Source: Pseudobacteroides cellulosolvens ATCC 35603 = DSM 2933
Lineage (GTDB): Bacteria; Bacillota; Clostridia; Acetivibrionales; DSM-2933
DNA: 64,000 bases
Reading direction: 5' to 3'
Assembly (NCBI RefSeq): GCF_001262605.1
Contig: NZ_LGTC01000001.1
Coordinates: 1,227,192-1,291,191 of the forward strand
Position 1 is the first letter of the stretch. Each line of letters opens with the position of its first letter. The notes beneath the pieces are model-generated. The model did not search any database. It worked only from the letters and a program-made list of their open reading frames with translations, and had not been told where the DNA came from. Positions 10,101-16,800 of this stretch are shown here, piece by piece. The position numbers were made by a program, and so were the translations under genes.

Positions 10101-10188
10101 GATTTTCCTTCCGGCTATGATTGCACTGCCAAATGCTATTAAAGATATATTTTCGAGGAATAAAGCTGGATTAATTTTAGAGGAATAA
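7117..10188 (+). CDS. MMPL/RND-family transporter with YhgE-like coiled-coil insert
   Basis: This is a large (about 1020-residue) inner-membrane exporter of the MMPL branch of the RND superfamily. It has an N-terminal membrane helix, an external domain, a first bundle of helices with the proton-relay motif GIGTDYN, a long extracellular region rich in repeated SSGLSQMAAGLKKLEGGL-like heptads (about residues 450-760, YhgE/Pip-like), and a second helix bundle with ALGVDYS. Two ATG codons (7114 and 7117) follow GAGGAG; 7117 has the better spacing (8 bases). Substrates in this family include lipids, siderophores and lipopeptides. The strong operator-like palindrome upstream suggests inducible expression. 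The gene appears intact. Confidence 0.88.
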   Translation: MRKIIKARWIIFSLWLIATIVLTVIQPDINAILRHRGQQGLDKNSSSVIADSILSKMEVSKGNNNIIVFYDKDKISDDEMKKIGDGVNAIRDSSSELGLDKIMDPFSIPEAKSSLISKDGTTLMVSFKLDKGSKEIDDVKKAFDSKLKDVGVEHYLTGEDFLGNDYLKAALSGVEKSAALTVIFILIVLIIMFRAVVTPLVSLLAVAFSYLCSMGIAAQLIDKANFPITSLTQVLLVLILFGIGTDYNILLFNRFREELSQGCSIDDAIINTYKTAGKTIAYSILTVLIAFFSLIFSESPIYKSGIVVVIGAAILLLEIMTLTPFIMKVLGNKLFWPSKNAAGHKESKMWHKISSASIKHPAISVFIIALIIIPTVYFNQQKLNFDTIKELGDTQPSSKAFNIVAEHFGKGQAMPANVVIESTKALDNNEALSVIDNLTERLKKIKGVHQVSSVTQPEGKQIDNFYIGSQVETVTGGLSKTKDGVGQIYDGLKLAQDKLGTADFSQVSKMIDGTAQLQNGMASLTNGLKQIQSGLSGSSSNSETIGNGIAAIETNLSKMSSGVKLLSDNYKKMQAGFKEMGAHYQGSAQALLGVKSTLSQMKSMVDTLGINYSNSASDPSYLGLKQTIDKLLESLSQITPEGIKALNENYNNATLGFDTANKSLSEISSGLSQMAAGLKKLEGGLGKASSGIGTIVTNMDNITNGLGEMKSGQQQLVSGLNGFGTFGSKLSDVNKGLKQISDGIGQTNGFLSQLNTNKTFYIPKEALTDDGFKKSFDMFMSSDRTITKMMIVLNDDPYSEEALNTVKEINEALATGLKGSVLSNAKYGVSGPSAMTGDMNDTLKRDLNRMIVIVLIGVFLVLLLVIRSLWIPVFITASLLGSYYAAMFVLNNVFLNMMGLDGVSSYVPFFSFIIIVALGVDYSIFLMMRYKEYPHMSPTEAIVMASKHIGGVVTSAAIILGGTFATLMPSGLTLLSQLAIAVIVGLIVLCFIMLPIFLPAMIALPNAIKDIFSRNKAGLILEE

Positions 10189-10242
10189 TATACATTAAAA
10201 TCCATTTAAATGAAGAAATACGCCCATTATTTCCTTAGCATT

Positions 10243-10270
10243 AAATTATTTTTATCAGGAAAAATAATTT
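10243..10270 (+). terminator. AT-only hairpin after the MMPL exporter
   Basis: A perfect 11-bp inverted repeat (AAATTATTTTT at 10243-10253, AAAAATAATTT at 10260-10270) with a 6-base loop lies between the exporter and the next small gene. The stem is weak because it has no G/C pairs, so it may only attenuate. Confidence 0.35.
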
Positions 10271-10300
10271 TGAACTCTATATTAATGGGAGGTTGTGTGT

Positions 10301-10501
10301 ATGAAGATACGTGAAGGATTGATACCTACTGTACTAGGAACAGTTGTTACAGCAACCGGATTGTCATTAAAACCAATGGCTTCAAGAAAAATGGTTTCAA
10401 AAAAATTATCTTCAAATATCGCATGGGGAGTTGCAGGATTTGGTTTAGCTCATGTGGTTCTTGGAGCAATAGATCTTATTGAACATCGTAACCGGCATTA
10501 G
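10301..10501 (+). CDS. Small two-helix membrane protein, function unknown
   Basis: This 66-residue protein has two hydrophobic stretches: an N-terminal one (LIPTVLGTVVTATGLSL) and a C-terminal one (GVAGFGLAHVVLGAIDLIEH). The ATG at 10301 is chosen over an upstream GTG because GGGAGG lies 8 bases before it. Short clostridial proteins with this GFGLAHVVLGAIDL ending are common and are sometimes labelled asparagine synthase in databases; nothing in this sequence supports that name. Confidence 0.65.
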   Translation: MKIREGLIPTVLGTVVTATGLSLKPMASRKMVSKKLSSNIAWGVAGFGLAHVVLGAIDLIEHRNRH

Positions 10502-10511
10502 GAGTTGATTG

Positions 10512-10546
10512 AATAGATAAGGGATGTATTTCTCTTATCTATTTTA
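10512..10546 (+). terminator. Rho-independent terminator
   Basis: A 10-bp perfect stem (AATAGATAAG at 10512-10521, CTTATCTATT at 10534-10543) is followed by T residues, 11 bases after the stop of the small membrane-protein gene. Confidence 0.7.
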
Positions 10547-10636
10547 ATGTCTAGGAAACTATATTTGATTTGAGGAACAAAATACAATGTTTAGTCGTCT
10601 ATTATATAGACCTGAAAAAACTAAGGAGGATTTTTT

Positions 10637-12154
10637 ATGAGAAAAAAATTACTTGGAAGTACCATTTTATTATTAACATTATCTTCATCTTTGATGTTTA
10701 CGTCTTATGGACAGACTAAAAATATACAGCCAATATCTTCTGGGAATAAGGTAGTTGTATCTGGAAAACAAATTAAGCATTGGTCTCAAACATATATAGA
10801 TCAATTATCAAAAAATCACGATGCACAGTCGCTGTTTAAGGGAAAAGATCTTAACTCAATTGTCAAAGCTGATACTTTTAAAAATATCGTAAGCCTAGTA
10901 TTCGATGCGGAATATGATAGTACATCACAGACATTAACAAGAGAAGCTGTCGTTTATGAACTTATGAAAATATGGTCGCAAAAGACTGGGCAGGATCTCG
11001 ATAAAATTCCGACTATAAAAATGATTTTGTATTCAGATATGGGAAAAATAAATGCTAAATACCACCAGGCCATTACTGCTGCATATATGAAAAATATAGC
11101 CAAAGGCCGAGGCGGAAGAATTTTTGATCCTAAAACAGGTATTACATATGGCGAATTAGCAGCCCTTGTATTTAACACATCCGAAGCCATACGTAAAGAA
11201 GTAAAGCCTGATGTTAAGCCCATAGCCAAGGGACGGTTTGAGACAAGAGGAAATTATGAAATAAAGGACGGAAATGTTGTATTTAACTTTGAATTAATGA
11301 GTCACTATACTGAGCCCCAAAAATTAATGTTTGGTTCCGGACAAATGTTTGAAGTATCTGTAACCGATGAAAAAGGCAAGGAAGTTTACAGGTTTTCTGA
11401 TGGAAAATTCTTCACATTAGCACTTGTATCAAAAACAATTAACCCGGGAGAAGCGTTAAAATGGCAGAATAAATGGGATATGACCGATAAAGATGGCAAG
11501 AAGTTAACATCCGGTAAATATAGAGCAGAAATCATTGTTATGGCTTCACCAGAAGAAAATGGTGAAACAATTGATAAAAATCATCTAACAACTGTGATAG
11601 AATTTGAATTAACCGATGATGTTAACAAAGATATCATTAAACCGGAATTGGCTGAGAAAATTATTAAAGATACATCAGATAAGCTGATTAATGCAATAAG
11701 CACAAAAGACGCAGAATCTATATCCCAACTTACTCATCCTGTTAAAGGAGTTAGGTTTACTCCCTACACCAATGTATCTCTAAAAAATGATTTGGTTTTT
11801 AAAAAAGAGGATATTAAGAATTTCTTTAATGATGAAAAGGTATACTTATGGGGATCTTACGACGGATCAGGAGACGAAATTTCTTTAACCCCAGGCAAAT
11901 ACTATGAGAAGTTCATATATCCGGTCGATTATAAAAACGCCGAACAGGTTGGATATAATAAGGTATTAAGCAGCGGAAACATGATAGAAAACCAGTTTGA
12001 AGTTTATGATAATCCTATAGTAGTGGAGTATTATTTCTCTGGATTTAACCCAGATTATGAAGGTATGGACTGGAAGAGCCTTCGACTGGTCTTTGAACAG
12101 TACGAAGGTACATGGTATCTGTCAGGTATCATCCACAACCAATGGACCATTTAG
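10637..12154 (+). CDS. Exported protein with SLH-like and BsuPI-like domains
   Basis: This is a 505-residue secreted protein. Residues 1-25 form a signal peptide. Residues about 75-190 resemble S-layer-homology repeats (ALTREAVVYELMKIW and ITYGELAALVFNTSEAI), which bind cell-wall polymers. Residues about 200-325 match the BsuPI proteinase-inhibitor fold (FEVSVTDEKGKEVYRFSDGK, NPGEALKWQNKWDMTDKDGK). The C-terminal part (about 345-505) is a domain of unknown function ending GTWYLSGIIHNQWTI. It has a clear AAGGAGG site and sits between two terminators, so it is monocistronic. A wall-attached stress or protease-control role is a guess. Confidence 0.7.
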   Translation: MRKKLLGSTILLLTLSSSLMFTSYGQTKNIQPISSGNKVVVSGKQIKHWSQTYIDQLSKNHDAQSLFKGKDLNSIVKADTFKNIVSLVFDAEYDSTSQTLTREAVVYELMKIWSQKTGQDLDKIPTIKMILYSDMGKINAKYHQAITAAYMKNIAKGRGGRIFDPKTGITYGELAALVFNTSEAIRKEVKPDVKPIAKGRFETRGNYEIKDGNVVFNFELMSHYTEPQKLMFGSGQMFEVSVTDEKGKEVYRFSDGKFFTLALVSKTINPGEALKWQNKWDMTDKDGKKLTSGKYRAEIIVMASPEENGETIDKNHLTTVIEFELTDDVNKDIIKPELAEKIIKDTSDKLINAISTKDAESISQLTHPVKGVRFTPYTNVSLKNDLVFKKEDIKNFFNDEKVYLWGSYDGSGDEISLTPGKYYEKFIYPVDYKNAEQVGYNKVLSSGNMIENQFEVYDNPIVVEYYFSGFNPDYEGMDWKSLRLVFEQYEGTWYLSGIIHNQWTI

Positions 12155-12184
12155 TAAATCACATTCACTATAAACTATTATTAG

Positions 12185-12219
12185 AAGGAGGCAGCTCATA
12201 TTTGGGCAGCCTCCTTTTT
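12185..12219 (+). terminator. Strong rho-independent terminator
   Basis: AAGGAGGC (12185-12192) pairs with GCCTCCTT (12209-12216) and is followed by further T residues. It ends the SLH/BsuPI gene. The rest of the interval up to 12450 is very AT-rich leader or promoter sequence with no coding sign. Confidence 0.85.
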
Positions 12220-12450
12220 CGACATTTGAATATTTATTTTAAAACTAATTCAATTTTGAAACAATGAACGGCAGTGTTGATATAAATAAATTCCTTACAT
12301 TTGATGACATATAACATGTAAAGTATTTATACAATTATCAATCATTGCATAAGAAAGATAATAGGTATAAAATTGAATTATAATTTGTATTATTTATATA
12401 ATATGTAACTTTATCGCATATATAAATATTTATTATAAAGGAGCAAAAGC

Positions 12451-13101
12451 ATGAAAGTATTAGCAATTAACGGAAGTCCCCGTAAAGACTGGAATACTGC
12501 AACTTTAATAAAAAGTGCCCTTGAAGGTGCTGCATCAGTCGGTGCTGAAACTGAGCTTATTCATCTATACGATTATAATTACAAAGGCTGCATAAGCTGT
12601 TTTGCTTGTAAATTGAAAAATAGAAAGAATTATGGAAAATGCGAAATTAAGGATGAATTGACAGATGTATTTAATAAAACAAGTGAAGCAGATGCACTTC
12701 TTTTAGGAGCTCCGATTTATCTTGGAGCAGTTAACAGCATGATGCAAGCTTTTTTTGAACGGCTAATATTCCCCATTTTTTCTTATGGTAGTAAGCCTAC
12801 CATCGATCAAAAAAAGAAAATATACACAGGTTATATTTATACTTTAGGAGCAACTGAGGAGCGTATGAAATTGATGGGCTATGACCGTCCTGCCGGTCTT
12901 AATGAAATATTGATGAAGAATGCTTTTGGAAATTCGGAATATTTAATAGTTAATGATACATACCAATTTGACGATTACTCTAAATACGAAACAAGTGGAA
13001 TAAATGTGGAACACAAAACAAAAAGACATAATGAGGTTTTTCCTGAAGATTGCATGAATGCATTCGATTTAGGAGTTCGACTTGTACAGTATAACAAATG
13101 A
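12451..13101 (+). CDS. NAD(P)H-dependent FMN reductase, iron-sulfur-flavoprotein-like
   Basis: This 216-residue cytoplasmic flavodoxin-fold protein begins MKVLAINGSPRKDWNTATLI, where the phosphate loop GSPRKDWNT binds FMN. GAPIYLGAVNSMMQAFFER is the second flavin-contact region. A cysteine cluster (CISCFACK, then a further Cys at KCEI) resembles the compact cluster site of iron-sulfur flavoproteins, with a longer last spacing. It probably transfers electrons from NAD(P)H or ferredoxin to small acceptors such as quinones. The start has AAAGGAG upstream, and the gene is monocistronic with its own terminator. Confidence 0.82.
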   Translation: MKVLAINGSPRKDWNTATLIKSALEGAASVGAETELIHLYDYNYKGCISCFACKLKNRKNYGKCEIKDELTDVFNKTSEADALLLGAPIYLGAVNSMMQAFFERLIFPIFSYGSKPTIDQKKKIYTGYIYTLGATEERMKLMGYDRPAGLNEILMKNAFGNSEYLIVNDTYQFDDYSKYETSGINVEHKTKRHNEVFPEDCMNAFDLGVRLVQYNK

Positions 13102-13134
13102 AAGCAGATTATTAATGTCTGCTTTCATTATTTT
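13097..13134 (+). terminator. Rho-independent terminator overlapping the reductase stop
   Basis: A perfect 12-bp stem (AATGAAAGCAGA at 13097-13108, TCTGCTTTCATT at 13118-13129) is followed by ATTTTG. The stop codon lies inside the left arm. On the other strand it may also end the spore-protein gene at 13143. Confidence 0.8.
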
Positions 13135-13142
13135 GATTCTTT

Positions 13143-13343
13143 TTATTTGTTTGTAAGCTGCTTTTCAGCCATTTCAATGAGTTTCTTTGTTATATTCCCG
13201 CCAACCTTACCTGCATCCCTGGCAGTTATATCTCCATTATATCCGTTTTTCAAATTTACTCCAACCTGTGAAGCAATCTCGTATTTCATCTTATCTATAG
13301 CATTTGCTGCTTGTGGTACTACTTTATGATTATTATTTGCCAT
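13143..13343 (-). CDS. Alpha/beta-type small acid-soluble spore protein
   Basis: This 66-residue DNA-binding spore protein coats and protects the chromosome in dormant spores and is degraded at germination. It has the family core: the EIASQVGV segment with a germination-protease site, then NGYNGDITARDAGKVGGNITKKLI. The ATG at 13343 follows AGGAGG with 8 bases spacing; a longer upstream frame is ruled out by length and family alignment. It has a sigma-G-like promoter upstream, as expected for forespore expression. Confidence 0.93.
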   Translation of the reverse strand: MANNNHKVVPQAANAIDKMKYEIASQVGVNLKNGYNGDITARDAGKVGGNITKKLIEMAEKQLTNK

Positions 13344-13406
13344 TATATTAGCCTCCTTATTTAGAAAGGGTAGATATTGCAATAATATTTTGTGTTGGTA
13401 TTTGAT

Positions 13407-13437
13407 TTTTATGTATACCATATATTTTTAAAATGCA
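13407..13437 (-). promoter_or_regulatory. Sigma-G-like promoter of the first spore-protein gene
   Basis: On the minus strand TGCATT (-35, 13437-13432), an 18-base spacer and CATAAAA (-10, 13413-13407) fit the forespore sigma-G pattern and lie about 65 bases before the start codon. Confidence 0.5.
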
Positions 13438-13453
13438 CTGATGTATATACACT

Positions 13454-13491
13454 AAAAAATAGACAATGTATCAGATCATTGTCTATTTTTT
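13454..13491 (-). terminator. Long perfect hairpin terminator of the second spore-protein gene
   Basis: A 15-bp perfect stem (AAAAAATAGACAATG at 13454-13468, CATTGTCTATTTTTT at 13477-13491) has A and T runs on both flanks, so it can act in both directions. It insulates the two spore-protein genes from each other. Confidence 0.88.
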
Positions 13492-13530
13492 ATAGTTATT
13501 AAATAGTATTTCGTTATAAAAACAGTAACT

Positions 13531-13755
13531 TTACTCAGAAATCATACTTTCTGCCATTTGAATCATTCTCTTTACCATCTGACCGCCTATAGGGCCGCCT
13601 TCCAAACCGTTTACTTTGGCCGGAACATCTCCCTTGTAGTGGTCATTGTTTTCCTTTATATATTGAAGGTGTCCAATTTCTTGTGCACACTCTATTTTGA
13701 ATCTTGTAAGTGCTTCTCTGCTTTCAGGTACCAGTGGTTTTCTTGGATTTGACAT
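13531..13755 (-). CDS. Divergent alpha/beta-type small acid-soluble spore protein
   Basis: This 74-residue protein has the spore-protein layout: LVPESREALTRFKIECAQEI, then NDHYKGDVPAKVNGLEGGPI and GGQMVKRMIQMAES. The conserved GG-MVKRMI ending supports DNA binding. It differs from its neighbour in carrying a Cys and a longer middle loop (LQYIKENND). A GGAAGAAGGTG ribosome site precedes the ATG. It has its own sigma-G-like promoter and terminator. Confidence 0.9.
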   Translation of the reverse strand: MSNPRKPLVPESREALTRFKIECAQEIGHLQYIKENNDHYKGDVPAKVNGLEGGPIGGQMVKRMIQMAESMISE

Positions 13756-13799
13756 ATTTTCACCTTCTTCCTTTAATGTATTTTACAATAATCATTCTA

Positions 13800-13830
13800 T
13801 AGTATTTACGATTTTAATAATTATTTGTCA
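13800..13830 (-). promoter_or_regulatory. Sigma-G-like promoter of the second spore-protein gene
   Basis: On the minus strand TGACAA (13830-13825), an 18-base spacer and AATACTA (13806-13800) form the same spacing as the promoter of the neighbouring spore-protein gene and lie about 45 bases before the ATG. Confidence 0.5.
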
Positions 13831-13870
13831 ATGAAATTTTAGTTAAATTAGAAAAACCAAGAAACAGAAT

Positions 13871-16800
13871 TTATATTTTTCTTGATAACAAATTATTAAG
13901 CATCTTTGAAAACTGGTTTACATATGGACTTCGGAAAATTGTAACATGCTCGCCAAAAACTTCGTAGATTTCTATTTTGTTTTCACAATAATTGTTCCAA
14001 ATATTTTCATCATCTACTATATTATCATTAGTAGATTTAAAAAAATCCACACGAGCATTTACCTTGCCACATGGAAAATAGTTTGCTCTTAAAGTATGCA
14101 ACGTTCTAATTGCATTCAAATAATAAACTATTTCCCTTATGTTTAATTCTTCAAATTTTGGTATTGCATATATTACACTTTTAGGAACCGTGTTTTTCAA
14201 TATCTCTTTTAGCGTTGCAGCCATAAAATTAGTTTCAAAATATTCTATTGCCCATTCCCACAGATCTTTCATAGTCTTATGATTTGATGAATACATATCA
14301 GCCTTAATATTAAAGTATTTTTCTAAAAACAGCTTTTCTGACTGCAAATCAAAATATTCAATGTTTTCCCAATGCATAGGAGGTATGGTGTTTGCAAGAG
14401 CCAGAAAACTCACTTTATCCCCTTCTCTTTCAAGCTTCAGTGCCAATTCAAATGCTATAGTACCACCTATACACCAGCCAAAAAGATAATAGGGGCCCAG
14501 AGGTTGAACTTTTTTAATCATTTTAATATATTTATCAGAAAGATCATCAATTGTTATATTTATTGGAGACAAGTCTTCCAAGCCGTACATCTTTATACCC
14601 CAATAGTTGAATTCCTTGTTGAGCTTAAAACAAAGCTCCATATAGGTACTTATTTCACCGCTCCCCGAATGTATGAAAAAGACATGTTTATCAGGGTTTG
14701 TCCCCTTTGCAAGAGGAATCAAGTTTTCAGATATACTATTTTCCTTTTCTCTTTCCATTATATAATTTGATAAACCTTTGATGCTTGCGTCTTTGTGCAC
14801 CTCTTCAAAGGAAATATTTATATTAAATTCTCTTTTTATAGATGTAACTAGAGTTACCATTTTAATTGAATCCAACCCAAGATCAAATAAATTATCGTGT
14901 GTACTTATATCCGAAACACCAAGCAGTTTTTCTGCTATTTTTGACAGTTTAACTTCTATATCATTCGAAGGTTTATAATGAGATTTTTCTATATTCTGTT
15001 CAAATGGGTTCGGTAACTTCTTTTTATCTATCTTTCCATTTGTATTTAAAGGAAACCTTTCCATTTCAACAAAATATTGAGGAACCATATAGCTTGGAAG
15101 TTTTTCAGCTAAATATTTTCTTAAATGGGACAGATCGGTTTTATCTTCCAAAACCACATAGGCACAAAGCTGCTTTTTTCTTGAACAGATATCTTCAACA
15201 TCCATAATAAAAGTTTCTTTAACACCTTTGCATGCTGCTAAAGAGCTTTCTATTTCTCCTAATTCAATCCTTATGCCGTTTATTTTAACCTGTCTGTCTA
15301 TTCTTCCAATGTACTCTATATTCCCATCAGGAAGCCATTTAGCCAGGTCTCCTGTTCTGTATGTTGTACTATTGGGATCTATGGGATTTTGAACAAACTT
15401 TTCATTTGTAAGTTCCGGAGCCTTTAAGTATCCTCTTGCAATTCCGTCACCTGAAAAACATAATTCTCCCGGAACCCCTACAGGGACCGGAAAATTGGAA
15501 TTATCCAAAATCATTGCCGAATAATTATAAAGTGGTTTTCCAATAGGGATAATATTGGTATTTAAATCTCCAGGGCACTCATATAAGGTTGCATTTATTG
15601 TACATTCTGTAGGACCATAAATGTTTATTATATTTTCAACCTGGACTGTGCTTTTAATCTTATCAAAAAGCTTTTTCTTAAATATGTCTCCTCCAACCAT
15701 CATATATTTAAAGACATGACTGCTGGAAATATTGATATTATCAAGCAAAGTATCAATATATGCAGGAACAGTATTGATAACACTTATCTTATTATCATAT
15801 ACAAATCTCCAGAATTTATCTGCATCCTTTAATATTTCACTATCAGGTATAAATAGTTTTGCACCGGTTGTGAGTGAAGCAAATATATGCTGTACAGAAA
15901 CGTCAAAAGTAATTTTGGCTAACAGTATATGATTATAGGAACTGTCGAATTTTAGTTTTTCCCCAAGCCCCACAATCTGATTAACCAAATTTCTATGTTC
16001 TATCATAACTCCTTTGGGATTTCCTGTGGAACCTGATGTAAATATAATATATGCCAGATCGCTTGATGAGTTAATCTTACTTAAGTTTGAGCAATCTTTA
16101 TCATAAGATTTTTCATCTTCAAGGTAAACAGTTTCGCATTTATAAAGAGGTGCAGGGCATAAATATTTTCTGCTCAACAAAAATTTCACATCACAGTTTT
16201 CCAGTAAGTAGGTTACCCTTTCATCAGGATAATCAGGGTCTATGGGAAGGTAGGCAGCTCCAGCTTTTAATATTGCCAGAATACCAACAATGAGTTCTAT
16301 AGAAGGTTTATCCATTATTCCTACAAAAGTATCTGGGGTAACCCCAAGTTTTCTTAAGTTCCTTGCCAGGCTATTTGATTTTTCATTTAATTCTTTATAG
16401 GTTATAGAAGTTCTATTTGCTATCAATGCTGTCGAATATGGGGTTAAAGCAGCTTGCTCTTCAAACAGCTCATGTATGGTTTTCTCTTTCGGAAATTTAA
16501 ATTTTGTGGAATTAAAACTTTCCAGCATATTAATAGCTTCTGACAATTCATCTTCTGAAAGTATATTAAAATTGCTTATTTTTTTATCAGGGCAGTTTAT
16601 TACGTCCTTCATTAACTTTATTAAACGTTTACATAATTTATTTATGTCCTCTTTGGAAAACATATTTACAAGATAGTCAATATTTATTAAAAACTGTCCC
16701 TGTTCTTCCCTATCGTCTACATGTATTACCAGGGAGTCCGACTGATTTTTATTAAAGTGCCATCTGGCCTCATAATCAATATTCTCCGTTGAGTCGGCAT

